In this document: piece by piece, positions 1 to 8,932 of the stretch
Layout of the letters: every line of letters starts with the position of its first letter
Numbering within the stretch: the stretch's first letter is position 1
Assembly (NCBI RefSeq): GCF_003173355.1
Contig: NZ_QGMY01000016.1
Span: 40,858-104,857, forward strand
Direction: 5' to 3'
DNA: 64,000 bases
Origin: Methanospirillum lacunae
Lineage (GTDB): Archaea; Halobacteriota; Methanomicrobia; Methanomicrobiales; Methanospirillaceae
Notes under the pieces: model-generated
Database searches by the model: none
What the model was told of the DNA's origin: nothing
Seen by the model: only the letters and a program-made list of their open reading frames with translations
Position numbers and translations under genes: made by a program

Positions 1-114
1 ACATCAAAAAGAGGGGCGAGAACAAGAATAAGATCAAGACTCCAGACGATCCTCAAAGATTTCATCTGGGGAGGGGATCTGGATCAATCCTCTCCAGTAT
101 CTGATGAAAATAAT

Positions 115-636
115 TCAATACATATACCTGGGTCTGATGAGGCTCATAAGACCAAAAACAAGAAGGTAACATCCGAGGAAAAAGACCATGATCTGCATTC
201 CCTGGACCGGTGAAACGAGCAGAAAAAGACCGACTATAACGGTCAGGGTTCCACCCAGAAGGGCCAAGGCATAATAGAGTTTGTCTACTGAAAAGCGGGA
301 AGCAAGCAGGAGTTGGCCAGCACCAAGGAAGAACATCCAGACACCAAGAAATATTCCCAGCACAGAAACGGCAAGATCAGGCGAGACAAGTGCGGTAATG
401 CCTAAACAGAAGCCCAGAATACCAAGGATCAGCAGGGCTAACCCAAATCCGATCCCCCGCATCATCGCACCAGAGATGATCATGCCAACAGATATCACCA
501 GCACTATTGCAGAAAGTACTGTTCCAATAAGACTTGTGACAAACGGAGCAAAGAGAAGAATAATTATACCGATAATCAGTGCAATAAGCCCTGAAGACCG
601 TTGACTCTGTGGTGTCGAAACCCAGACAAACTCCAT
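115..636 (-). CDS. DUF308/HdeD-family integral membrane protein
   Basis: A 173-residue protein that is almost wholly hydrophobic. I count about six membrane segments arranged as helical hairpins, beginning at residue 17 (IALIIGIIILLFAPFV) and ending near residue 165, with short glycine-rich turns. This composition and length match the DUF308 (HdeD-like) family; the family's function is unknown beyond a link of HdeD to acid stress in enterobacteria, which need not apply here. The gene starts with ATG at 636, 87 bases from the tRNA gene on the same strand. It is a single gene with no obvious operon partner in the window. Confidence 0.72.
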   Translation of the reverse strand: MEFVWVSTPQSQRSSGLIALIIGIIILLFAPFVTSLIGTVLSAIVLVISVGMIISGAMMRGIGFGLALLILGILGFCLGITALVSPDLAVSVLGIFLGVWMFFLGAGQLLLASRFSVDKLYYALALLGGTLTVIVGLFLLVSPVQGMQIMVFFLGCYLLVFGLMSLIRPRYMY

Positions 637-722
637 GGACAGATATTTACCTGGTCGCTATTTCTGCATAACGATTGACTGTAGAAAAATACCAAATCAT
701 TATTAAAATAGTAAAAAACGAA

Positions 723-794
723 TGCATCGACCGGGACTCGAACCCGGGTTTAGGCGTTGGCAACGCCTAGTGATGACCACTACACTATCGATGC
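723..794 (-). tRNA. tRNA-Gly (anticodon GCC)
   Basis: The reverse complement folds as a complete 72-nt cloverleaf. The acceptor arms GCATCGA and TCGATGC pair perfectly and are followed by discriminator A. The anticodon stem AGGCG/CGCCT encloses the loop TTGCCAA with anticodon GCC, and the T arm carries GGTTCGAGTCC. CCA is not encoded. No intron is seen. The gene has its own promoter immediately upstream. Confidence 0.96.
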
Positions 795-809
795 GTAAGT
801 GCTCTACAA

Positions 810-825
810 GGTGATACTTATCACC
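810..825. promoter_or_regulatory. Perfect inverted repeat inside the tRNA-Gly promoter
   Basis: The arms GGTGATA (810-816) and TATCACC (819-825) are exact inverted repeats with a 2-base spacer. They fall between the TATA box and the tRNA 5' end, where a bound protein would block transcription initiation. The binding protein, if any, is unknown. Confidence 0.45.
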
Positions 826-835
826 ATATATAATT
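826..835 (-). promoter_or_regulatory. TATA box of the tRNA-Gly gene
   Basis: On the minus strand the sequence AATTATATAT lies about 35 bases before the first base of the tRNA, the expected place for an archaeal TATA box. Confidence 0.6.
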
Positions 836-1003
836 TTTGAACTTAATCCCCCAGGAAGTACCACTTTCATTCAGGAACATAACACGCGCCCAGAGTATGG
901 ACCTTGTTTCAATCTGATAAAAATTTAAAAATTGAGGCGAATTGATCATAAATCCGGATGAATTTTAGACAGATTCATATTTTTCAGATCCTAATTTCTT
1001 ACT

Positions 1004-1624
1004 ATGATTCCCCTCATGGTTGACTGTTCAAAGAGGCTGGTAACCATCTTTGGAGGGGGAGAAGTGGGTGCACGCAAGGCCCGGTACTTTGCCGATGAAG
1101 CTGATGTTACAGTCTACAGCCGATCCTTTTCACCGGCATTTGGATCCATTCAGGTAAAACAGATCAGAACAACAATACCCAGGGATGAAACTGCAATTTC
1201 CGATCTAATCAGAGGAACTTTCCTGGTCATCACAGCAACCTCGGATCCAGATCTCAATCAAATAATTGCAACCAGATGCAAAGCAGATGGTATTCTCTGT
1301 AATAATGCCACAGACTCTCATTCAGATGTCACCCTTCCGGCAAAAATTACAGGTGACAGATACACTATAGCAGTCAGTACCAGCGGAAGTAGTCCAGCAG
1401 TTTCCCGATTTATTCGAGAACAGATTGAAGAGATGTGGCCTGATCTCGATAAGATGATCTCCCTGTCTGAAGAACTCAGAATGGATATGCGGACGAGAAT
1501 GATTCCGGAAACCAGGAAGAGAGAGATTCTTACTGCAATTTTGCATGATCCTACAGTATGGAAGAGTCTTCGTACTGAAACAGAGGATACTCTCATGAGA
1601 GTGAAAGAGACCTACCTGACATGA
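1004..1624 (+). CDS. Precorrin-2 dehydrogenase / sirohydrochlorin ferrochelatase-like (Met8/CysG N-domain type)
   Basis: A 206-residue protein that should oxidise precorrin-2 to sirohydrochlorin using NAD. The N-terminal Rossmann fold has the nucleotide-binding motif GGGEVGARKARYF at about residues 16-28. The central part carries VITATSDPDLN and CNNATD, and the region around residues 120-140 has the typical STSGSSPAVSRFIRE segment. The length is normal for the stand-alone form, which lacks the methyltransferase half of CysG; that activity is encoded by cobA at the end of the same operon. The ATG at 1004 is the first plausible start. The stop overlaps the hemA start by 4 bases (ATGA), so the two are translationally coupled. 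Whether it also chelates iron cannot be seen. Confidence 0.87.
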   Translation: MIPLMVDCSKRLVTIFGGGEVGARKARYFADEADVTVYSRSFSPAFGSIQVKQIRTTIPRDETAISDLIRGTFLVITATSDPDLNQIIATRCKADGILCNNATDSHSDVTLPAKITGDRYTIAVSTSGSSPAVSRFIREQIEEMWPDLDKMISLSEELRMDMRTRMIPETRKREILTAILHDPTVWKSLRTETEDTLMRVKETYLT

Positions 1625-2889
1625 GACAAACTCTTTTTGCTCCACTTACTATTGCGGGCATATCACATCATACCGCTTCGGTTCCGGAGATAGAAGAGTT
1701 CAGATTTACTGATGAAGACGTATTCCTTACTGAAGCCCGGGAGTGGTTCAAAGGAGTTGCACTTCTCCAGACCTGTAACCGAGTTGAAGTTATTGTTCAT
1801 GGAGAACCGGATATCCTCGCTGAATTTCTTAAGAGCAGGGGAAGATCAAGGTTCAGACTCTATCAGGATCAGGAAGCACTCTCACACCTGCTTGAGCTCG
1901 CAGCAGGGATTGATTCACTTATCATCGGAGAAGATCAGATTCTTGGACAACTCAGAAGAACTCTGACAAAGTCTGAAGAACTGGGGGTTGCTAGTCCCAT
2001 CCTGACGCTCTGTATCAACAAGGCTATTCATACAGGATCCGAGGTCCGTAGAAGAACCGGGATAAATAACGGGGCAATATCAGTCGGGTCAGCAGCAGTG
2101 CTTTTAGCCGAAGAGCAGCTCCATACCCTGGAGGGAAAACGTATCCTAATCCTTGGTAGCGGGGAGATGGGAGTGCTTGTCACACAGGCTCTTGCGGCAA
2201 AACAGCTTTCTGCCATTTATGTTGCAAACCGGACGCTTGACAGAGCTCGGGTCCTTGCCCATAAAATTGACGGAACAGCAGTACCGATGGATGATCTCTA
2301 CCGGTATCTAGCCCTTTCAGACGTTGTAATCTGTTGCACGGCTGCCCCACATCCGGTCATCCGTGCTAACGATGTCAGAGAAGCAATGAAAGGCAGAACC
2401 TGGCCACTCGACGGGGTAGTAAAACCTGTCATCATCGTTGATATTGCCCAGCCGCGTGATGTGGAAGAGGAGGTTGGAAAGATTGACGGAGTCTGTCTTT
2501 TTACTATTGACGATCTCAGACAGGTCAATGACGCCACTTCCCAGCTCAGACGAGAGGCAGCAACTCACGCCAGACTTTTCCTTGAAGAGGAACTTGATCA
2601 GTTTATCAAACTGTATAATCGCCGGGCTGCAGACGAGACCCTTGCTACCCTCCATACCTGGGCCGAAACGGTCAGGGTCCGGGAACGTGACAGGGCATTT
2701 GCCAGACTGCAGGGATATGATGATCATGCCCATGAGATTGTTGAGGATCTGACCAGGGCTCTGACCAGAAAACTCCTGGCTGATGTGACCATGTCAATTC
2801 GGTTCTGTGCGGAACGGGGCGAGATAGCCCTGGCCGAAGAACTTGTATCGGCAATTACCAGAGGAGAAGGACTATGTTCCCGCAAATAA
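1621..2889 (+). CDS. hemA: Glutamyl-tRNA reductase
   Basis: This enzyme reduces Glu-tRNA(Glu) to glutamate-1-semialdehyde, the first committed step of C5-route tetrapyrrole synthesis. At 422 residues it has the usual length. The N-terminal motif ISHHTASVPEIE (about residues 14-25) and the catalytic cysteine in LLQTCNRVEV (Cys52) are present. The NADPH-binding domain has ILGSGEMG near residue 178. The C-terminal part (from about residue 320) is the helical dimerisation domain. The gene overlaps both neighbours (4 bases upstream, 16 bases downstream with hemB). Confidence 0.96.
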   Translation: MRQTLFAPLTIAGISHHTASVPEIEEFRFTDEDVFLTEAREWFKGVALLQTCNRVEVIVHGEPDILAEFLKSRGRSRFRLYQDQEALSHLLELAAGIDSLIIGEDQILGQLRRTLTKSEELGVASPILTLCINKAIHTGSEVRRRTGINNGAISVGSAAVLLAEEQLHTLEGKRILILGSGEMGVLVTQALAAKQLSAIYVANRTLDRARVLAHKIDGTAVPMDDLYRYLALSDVVICCTAAPHPVIRANDVREAMKGRTWPLDGVVKPVIIVDIAQPRDVEEEVGKIDGVCLFTIDDLRQVNDATSQLRREAATHARLFLEEELDQFIKLYNRRAADETLATLHTWAETVRVRERDRAFARLQGYDDHAHEIVEDLTRALTRKLLADVTMSIRFCAERGEIALAEELVSAITRGEGLCSRK

Positions 2890-3857
2890 GATTGAGACGA
2901 CTCAGGCGGCGCCAGATACGCCCGCTTCTGAACGAGACCCGTATCGCAAAGACTGACCTTATTGCACCCCTGTTTTTTGATGAAACAGCAGAATCTCCAA
3001 TACCAATCGCATCAATGCCCGGAGTTGAACGGTATCCTCCGGAAATGGCTGATAAAGTATGTAAAAACCTTGCATCTGTTGGTATCAAAGCAGTTCTTCT
3101 CTTTGGAATACCAAAGGTGAAGGATGAAGCAGCCTCAGGGGCATTTGCGCCGGATGGGGTCATTCAGCAAACAATAAAAAAAATACGAACTGCTGTTCCT
3201 GAAATGGTAATCATCACTGATCTCTGTGCATGCGAGTATACATCACATGGACACTGCGGGATCATAGGTGACTGCAGAGACGGGATAGATCTAAAAAACG
3301 ACGAATCACTCGCCCTGATGCAGAAGATCGCTGTTTCCCATGTTGCTGCCGGTGCAGATATCATTGCCCCGTCATGTATGCTCGATGGAATGGTGACAGC
3401 CATCAGATCCGCCCTTGACGAGAATGGATATGAGGAGATCCCGATCATGTCCTACTCCTCCAAGTTTTCAAGCAGTCTTTATGGCCCGTTCCGTGATGCA
3501 GCAGGATCAGGATACTCATTTGGGGACCGGACCACATATCAGGAACCTGTCGGAAACCGACGCGAAGCGATCAGAGAATCTGAACTTGATGCAGCTGAAG
3601 GAGCTGACATTCTGATGGTCAAGCCTGCCGGATGGTTTGGTGACATTATTTCTGATGTTGCAACTCTTGGCCTTCCAGTAGCAGCCTATCAGGTATCAGG
3701 TGAGTACTCAATGATCAAGGCAGCGGCTATAAACGGCTGGCTTGATGAAAAACGGGTGGTGATGGAGAGCCTTATATCGCTCAGGAGGGCAGGGGCCGAT
3801 CTGATCATCACCTATTTTGCTGAATCAGTATGCAGGTGGATCGATGAAGAGCAGTGA
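2874..3857 (+). CDS. hemB: Porphobilinogen synthase (5-aminolevulinate dehydratase)
   Basis: It condenses two 5-aminolevulinate molecules to porphobilinogen. At 327 residues it is full length. The cysteine-rich metal site appears as [14 protein letters not shown] (about residues 118-131), indicating a zinc-type enzyme. The two Schiff-base lysines lie in [14 protein letters not shown] and [10 protein letters not shown]. The ATG at 2874 lies within the last codons of hemA, and its stop lies inside the hemL reading frame, consistent with one polycistronic message. Confidence 0.96.
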   Translation: MFPQIRLRRLRRRQIRPLLNETRIAKTDLIAPLFFDETAESPIPIASMPGVERYPPEMADKVCKNLASVGIKAVLLFGIPKVKDEAASGAFAPDGVIQQTIKKIRTAVPEMVIITDLCACEYTSHGHCGIIGDCRDGIDLKNDESLALMQKIAVSHVAAGADIIAPSCMLDGMVTAIRSALDENGYEEIPIMSYSSKFSSSLYGPFRDAAGSGYSFGDRTTYQEPVGNRREAIRESELDAAEGADILMVKPAGWFGDIISDVATLGLPVAAYQVSGEYSMIKAAAINGWLDEKRVVMESLISLRRAGADLIITYFAESVCRWIDEEQ

Positions 3858-5085
3858 ATTATACAATATTGCTAAACAGGTAATTCCTGGCGGTGTTTCA
3901 AGTCCTGTCAGGGCAATACAGCCATACCCGTTTTATGTCACATCTGGACATGGGCCCAGACTGACAACTGTAGACGATGCGGATCTCATCGACTGTTGTT
4001 GTGCATACGGACCCCTGATCCTCGGCCATGCCCATCCAGTCATAAAAGAGGCAATCATAGGGCAGCTCTCTGATGGGTGGCTGTATGGAACACCTGCTCC
4101 CGCGGAGATAACACTTGCAGAGCAGGTGATCAGAGATCATCCATCAATTGAGATGGTACGGTTTGTCTCATCAGGATCAGAGGCGACCATGGCTGCACTC
4201 AGACTTGCACGAGGATTTACCGGCAGGACTGATATCATCAAGATCGAAGGCGGGTTTCATGGAGCACATGATGCTGTTTTAGTTCAGGCTGGATCAGGAT
4301 GTACAACCCTTGGACAGCCTGATTCAGCAGGGGTCCCAGCTGATCTTGTAAAGCATACACGACAGATCCCATACAACGACATCGAGTCACTCACATCACT
4401 TCTGGAAAAAGATTCATCATCAATTGCTGCCCTCATCATGGAACCTGTTCTTGGTAATATTGGCCCGATTCTGCCTGAAAAGGGGTACCTAGAAGAGGTG
4501 AGATCGGTGACTGCAGAACATGATGTCCTTCTCATCTTTGATGAAGTTATCACCGGGTACCGTCTCGGCATAGGCGGGGCGCAGCAGTACTTTGGGATCA
4601 GACCTGACCTGACGACACTAGGAAAGATCCTTGGAGGGGGACTTCCCATCGGGGCATTTGGAGGAAGAAAAGATATCATGAGCATGATTGCACCAGCCGG
4701 ACCGGTGTATCAGGCCGGGACGTTCTCCGGAAACCCACTATCACTCACAGCAGGAATTGCTACACTGGAATGGATACATAAGCACCCAGAAATGTATGGA
4801 GATCTCGAATCAAAGACAAAAATAATTGAAGATGCATGTACCGGGAAAGGTGGCTCATTTGTCCGGATTGGATCGATGTTCAAGTACTACTTCAGAAACC
4901 AGCCTCCTAGAAACTACCGTGAAGCCAAAGAAGCAGATACCACAGCATTCAGATCATTCTGGGAAAAAATGCTCAAAGCAAGAATCTTCCTCCCACCTTC
5001 CCAGTTCGAGACAAATTTTATCTCTGTAGCACATTCAGAACGTGAAATAGAGGCTATAAGCCAGGCATACAAGGCATGCATCTGA
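3844..5085 (+). CDS. hemL: Glutamate-1-semialdehyde 2,1-aminomutase
   Basis: A PLP enzyme that converts glutamate-1-semialdehyde to 5-aminolevulinate. I chose the ATG at 3844 ([12 protein letters not shown]), which gives 413 residues and fits the family's N-terminus; an upstream in-frame start at 3817 would add nine unrelated residues. The PLP pocket is visible as [21 protein letters not shown] and the lysine motif [17 protein letters not shown]. It overlaps hemB by 14 bases and hemC by 10 bases. Confidence 0.95.
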   Translation: MKSSELYNIAKQVIPGGVSSPVRAIQPYPFYVTSGHGPRLTTVDDADLIDCCCAYGPLILGHAHPVIKEAIIGQLSDGWLYGTPAPAEITLAEQVIRDHPSIEMVRFVSSGSEATMAALRLARGFTGRTDIIKIEGGFHGAHDAVLVQAGSGCTTLGQPDSAGVPADLVKHTRQIPYNDIESLTSLLEKDSSSIAALIMEPVLGNIGPILPEKGYLEEVRSVTAEHDVLLIFDEVITGYRLGIGGAQQYFGIRPDLTTLGKILGGGLPIGAFGGRKDIMSMIAPAGPVYQAGTFSGNPLSLTAGIATLEWIHKHPEMYGDLESKTKIIEDACTGKGGSFVRIGSMFKYYFRNQPPRNYREAKEADTTAFRSFWEKMLKARIFLPPSQFETNFISVAHSEREIEAISQAYKACI

Positions 5086-5963
5086 AAATTGGAACCAGAA
5101 GTTCGATGCTGGCCCGGGCACAGGCAGAAAAGGTTGCAGGGCTTCTTGAAAAAGAGGGAGTCACAACAGAACTTGTGTTCATATCAACTGTTGGTGATGA
5201 GAAGACCGGAGTACCTCTCCATGAGATAGGTGGCCAGGGAGTTTTTGTCAGAGCCCTTGATGATGCTCTCATAAACAGAGAGATTGACATCGCAGTTCAC
5301 TCGATGAAGGACATTCCGGCTGAGCGGCCCGAAGGTCTGACGACTTCAGCAATCCTGAAACGGGATTCTCCTGCAGATTATGTTGTGACTGAGAAGGATC
5401 ACGATGCCATCAGAGTCATCGGAACTTCCAGTACCAGACGCACTGCCCAGTTGAAGCGTAACTGGTCAGGGATATCGATACTCCCCCTCAGAGGAAATGT
5501 TGATACGCGTCTTGGAAAACTGAAAGCTGGAGAATACGATGCAATTGTCCTTGCCGAGGCCGGACTGCAGCGTCTCTCACTTTCTCTTCCCGGATTCAGA
5601 CTTGATCCCACAATCCATGTTCCCTCTACCAACCAGGGGACGATTGCTGTAGTGAGCAGAAACGAGCCTCCAGTTAGAGGGATACTCGCAACCATTGACG
5701 ACGAGATCACCAGAACAGATACCCTGATCGAACGGGCAGTCATGGAAGAGATAGGTGGCGGATGTTATACACCATTGGGAATATTCTGCAAAGACCGCCA
5801 TCTGATCACTGAGGTGCTCTCACTTGAGGGAGATCGGGTTTTCAGGCTGGAGCAGAAGATCAGCGATCTGGATCAGGCACATGCCTTCGGTACTGAGATC
5901 AGGAAAGGCGGACGTGAGTTGATTGATGAAGCCTATTTGAGGTTGGGACTTTCACATGACTGA
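5076..5963 (+). CDS. hemC: Hydroxymethylbilane synthase (porphobilinogen deaminase)
   Basis: It polymerises four porphobilinogens to hydroxymethylbilane. The 295-residue protein starts with the family's [14 protein letters not shown] motif and has [14 protein letters not shown] and [13 protein letters not shown]. The dipyrromethane cofactor cysteine is in [11 protein letters not shown]. The next enzyme, uroporphyrinogen-III synthase (hemD), is not found in this operon. The gene overlaps hemL and cobA. Confidence 0.96.
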   Translation: MHLKIGTRSSMLARAQAEKVAGLLEKEGVTTELVFISTVGDEKTGVPLHEIGGQGVFVRALDDALINREIDIAVHSMKDIPAERPEGLTTSAILKRDSPADYVVTEKDHDAIRVIGTSSTRRTAQLKRNWSGISILPLRGNVDTRLGKLKAGEYDAIVLAEAGLQRLSLSLPGFRLDPTIHVPSTNQGTIAVVSRNEPPVRGILATIDDEITRTDTLIERAVMEEIGGGCYTPLGIFCKDRHLITEVLSLEGDRVFRLEQKISDLDQAHAFGTEIRKGGRELIDEAYLRLGLSHD

Positions 5964-6702
5964 AACTAGAGGTAAAGTATTTCTGGTCGGATCAGGACCG
6001 GGAGGGTGCGGAATGCTGACAATCCGGGCCCGGGAAGTGATAGATCAGGCTGAAGTAATTTTGTTTGACCAGCTTCCAGGAGATGAGGTACTCTCTTCCC
6101 TTCCAAAAAGTGCTGAACTGATAGATGTAGGAAAATATGCTGACAAACACACCCGCAAGCAGAATGAGATAGAAGACCTCATGATCCAGCGAGCCAAACA
6201 AGGAAAACGGGTGGTCAGGCTCAAGGGTGGAGATCCTTTCATGTTCGGCAGGGGTGGGGAAGAACTTGAAACCTGCAGAGAACATGGGATCCCGGTTGAA
6301 GTGGTTCCAGGGGTGACAAGTGCCATCGCTGTGCCTGCATCAGTAGGTATACCAGTTACTCACAGGAAATGGGCATCACAGGTAACAGTTATCACAGGAA
6401 ATGAAGACCCGACAAAAGAAGAATCTGCAATCGACTGGGAATGGCTTGCACGTAGCAGAGGAACGATCGTAATCCTCATGGGTGTAAAAAATCTTCCCAC
6501 GATTGCGGAAACCCTGATAAAATTTGGAAGAGAACCCGAGACTCCGGTTGCAGTCATCGAACGTGGACTCAGACCTGATCAGCGCGAGACGATCGGAACA
6601 CTAGCCACAATTGCTGAGAAGGCAGCTGCGGCAGGTGTCAAACCCCCGGCAGTCATCGTCATAGGCGGGGTTGTTGAGATGTACCGATCTGATGAAGAGT
6701 GA
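5956..6702 (+). CDS. cobA: Uroporphyrinogen-III C-methyltransferase
   Basis: It methylates uroporphyrinogen III at C2 and C7 with S-adenosylmethionine, giving precorrin-2, which the first gene of this operon then oxidises. The 248-residue single-domain form has the glycine-rich SAM motif VGSGPGGCGMLT near residues 11-22, RLKGGDPFMFGRGGEE near 88-103 and the VVPGVTSA loop. It is the last gene of the operon; an 8-base overlap joins it to hemC. Confidence 0.95.
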   Translation: MTETRGKVFLVGSGPGGCGMLTIRAREVIDQAEVILFDQLPGDEVLSSLPKSAELIDVGKYADKHTRKQNEIEDLMIQRAKQGKRVVRLKGGDPFMFGRGGEELETCREHGIPVEVVPGVTSAIAVPASVGIPVTHRKWASQVTVITGNEDPTKEESAIDWEWLARSRGTIVILMGVKNLPTIAETLIKFGREPETPVAVIERGLRPDQRETIGTLATIAEKAAAAGVKPPAVIVIGGVVEMYRSDEE

Positions 6703-6857
6703 ATGGTCCGGCCGCCATTCCAAAAAAGCCAGTAAGACCCCTTTCCTTTTTGTAAAACTCAGCATACTATTCTTTTTCCAATGGGAGAAGGATTATTATC
6801 CACTACCCGGATAGTATCGATCATGACAGGGTGATGCTACCCTGCAGGAGAGGAAAA

Positions 6858-7796
6858 ATGAATTCATCCAGGTTATACAGTGGCTTATCAACGCTGTTTC
6901 TCGTCCTTCTCCTTGCCGTGAGTACAGCTTCAGCTGGATCTCAGGTCTCCTGGACGAAATCCGGACTCCTGTACTCAGGACAGGGGATCGTTCATCAACT
7001 CCAGATCGATTGCAGCACCCAGCTTGTGCTACATGCACCGGTTGGCACTGTATTTGATCTCTATGCGATGAAAAATGACAACCCATTCAGTTCCTGTCAG
7101 GGAGTCTCTTACATCATAACTCATCATGACCGGGCTTCAATCGGAAGAGGTGGAATTAGTTCACTTACCCTTGAACCGGGAACCTGGTGTGTGGCAGTTT
7201 ATGCCAGTAAGGGAAGTGGCCAGTATCAGCTTGAAGGAAGCAGTACATGTCCGGTTCCTCTGCATCCCTATTGGGATGCCTGTTTCGATAATGTCTGTTG
7301 TGATGATCAGTGTCAGCCAGGCTGTACTCCAATCAAAACGGATGTGAAAACAGGATATCTCTATCAGGGGCAGAGTAGAACATTCGGCTACTACATTCCT
7401 GCAGAGCGATCCTATATCGAGTGGATCCTTACCGGGCCATGTGGTAGCGAGATCATCCCTATGAGTATGATGTCAGCCGGGGATATTCGAACGATGCGAA
7501 CCAGATTCTGTGGTCCAGATTTTGATCTCTACATTTACAAACAGGAGAAACACAGAAACTGGGGGTGGTACGCCGATTATGCAGATACAGAATCAGGATC
7601 TGACGGGTATGTTGGTATATCATACCCAGAGACCGGAGCCACGTACTACGCTCAGGTATATGCCAAACAGGGAAGTGGAACATACACCCTGACCTGCCGG
7701 AGTTATACCTGCCAGGACGAAGTGGTCATGATGATGAAGCAGACCGATTTTTCATCAATGATGTACACAGCAACGTCTGTTGCTCCACCATCATGA
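6858..7796 (+). CDS. Secreted protein with two PPC-like beta domains (paralogue 1)
   Basis: A 312-residue exported protein of unknown function. The ATG at 6858 is preceded by AGGAGAGG and opens a clean signal peptide ending near STASAG; the earlier in-frame start at 6831 would put charged residues before it. Two repeats follow. Each begins with a short 'K(S/T)GYLY.GQ' segment, has a 'FDLYAM' or 'FDLYIYK' strand and ends with 'VYA..GSG.Y.L', as in bacterial pre-peptidase C-terminal (PPC) beta domains. Several cysteines are spaced so that disulfides are likely (CDQCQ, CRSYTC). Its neighbour is a close paralogue in tandem. The PPC assignment is mine from pattern and should be taken as moderate. 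Confidence 0.6.
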   Translation: MNSSRLYSGLSTLFLVLLLAVSTASAGSQVSWTKSGLLYSGQGIVHQLQIDCSTQLVLHAPVGTVFDLYAMKNDNPFSSCQGVSYIITHHDRASIGRGGISSLTLEPGTWCVAVYASKGSGQYQLEGSSTCPVPLHPYWDACFDNVCCDDQCQPGCTPIKTDVKTGYLYQGQSRTFGYYIPAERSYIEWILTGPCGSEIIPMSMMSAGDIRTMRTRFCGPDFDLYIYKQEKHRNWGWYADYADTESGSDGYVGISYPETGATYYAQVYAKQGSGTYTLTCRSYTCQDEVVMMMKQTDFSSMMYTATSVAPPS

Positions 7797-7902
7797 GGAG
7801 AAATCAGGACGAATTCACCTCTGTATAAATGGAGAAGATTGATTAGGAACCTTGAGTAAGATCATAGAGTCAGAGCATAGTACAATGTTAGGGGAGTGGA
7901 AA

Positions 7903-8844
7903 ATGAAATACATTTCAGGATATCTGACCGCTGCAGTGATCCTTGTGGTCATGGCAGCATGCATTGCACCCGGGTCGGCAAGTTCCGGGTACTTCTGGTC
8001 AAAGAGCGGATACCTCTATCAGGGGCAGGCCGCAACATATGAAATCCAGGTGGACTGCGGGGCCCAGTTGGTTTTGAACGCACCTTATGGGGCAGATTTT
8101 GATATCTATGCCATGAGAAGCCCGGTTGGAAGCTGGCCAAATGAAAATTACATCATGGCACACTACGACAAGTCAGAAACCTCATACAACCAAGTGAAGT
8201 ACCTGAATCTGGACAAAGGATCCTGGTACGTTGTGGTGTATTCCTCATCTGGATACGGTCAGTTCACACTTGATGCATCAAACACATGTACCGGACCAAA
8301 CCCACCATATCCAGACCCATGTTATGGCAATCCGAATTGCGGGGGAACCACTTGTGCTCCGGCAGCAGATGATGTCAAAACCGGGTACCTGAATTCAGGA
8401 GAGGCAAAGACCTACACCTATCAGATCATGGGTGACCGTAACTACATCGAGTGGATCCTGACAGGCCCCTGTGGCAATGAAGTCATCCCGATGGCAATGA
8501 TGTCGGCAAGTGATGTCAGCACAATGCGGACCAGTTACTGTGGACCTGACTTCTCGCTTTACATCTACAAGGACTGTGATCCACGGTACAGCAGTTGTGC
8601 AGCAACCCGGGCAGATACAAGCAGTGGTTCAAACAAGTACGTAGGAATCACGTACCCGACAACCGGTTCCCGATATTACGCTCTCGTCTATGCAAAGAAT
8701 GGCAGTGGGTCATATACACTCCATGCACGGAGTTACAAATGCCAGAGTGATGTCATCGCCATGATGGCAAAACCAGACATGGTCTCCATGATGAGCACTG
8801 CCACTGATATCGAAGCTCCGGTAAGCGTTCTTGGAACTTCGTAA
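7903..8844 (+). CDS. Secreted protein with two PPC-like beta domains (paralogue 2)
   Basis: A 313-residue tandem paralogue of the preceding gene. The ATG at 7903 has GGGGAGTGG upstream and begins a signal peptide ending near GSASSG. The two repeats match those of the neighbour: GYLYQGQAATYEIQVDCG with FDIYAM in the first, and GYLNSGEAKTYTYQI with SLYIYKDC in the second. The stretch YIEWILTGPCG is shared almost unchanged, as is the methionine-rich C-terminus. Conserved cysteines are retained (CGGTTC, CQSD). It is followed by a clear hairpin terminator. Function is unknown; cell-surface or sheath-associated roles are conceivable but unsupported. Confidence 0.6.
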   Translation: MKYISGYLTAAVILVVMAACIAPGSASSGYFWSKSGYLYQGQAATYEIQVDCGAQLVLNAPYGADFDIYAMRSPVGSWPNENYIMAHYDKSETSYNQVKYLNLDKGSWYVVVYSSSGYGQFTLDASNTCTGPNPPYPDPCYGNPNCGGTTCAPAADDVKTGYLNSGEAKTYTYQIMGDRNYIEWILTGPCGNEVIPMAMMSASDVSTMRTSYCGPDFSLYIYKDCDPRYSSCAATRADTSSGSNKYVGITYPTTGSRYYALVYAKNGSGSYTLHARSYKCQSDVIAMMAKPDMVSMMSTATDIEAPVSVLGTS

Positions 8845-8852
8845 AAAACACA

Positions 8853-8880
8853 GCCACCAGAGGTGGCCACATCTTTTTTT
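8853..8880 (+). terminator. Hairpin terminator after the secreted paralogue pair
   Basis: The stem GCCACC/GGTGGC (8853-8858 with 8862-8867, 3-base loop) is followed by a run of seven T (8874-8880), resembling an intrinsic terminator nine bases after the stop codon. Confidence 0.65.
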
Positions 8881-8932
8881 GTATACAATTATGAGGAGAG
8901 AACCTCAAATTTCCGGAAAAAAGAGCTTGATA

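Noticed and set aside
1..114. Possible gene end at the left edge
   Set aside because: No open frame with recognisable sequence on either strand.
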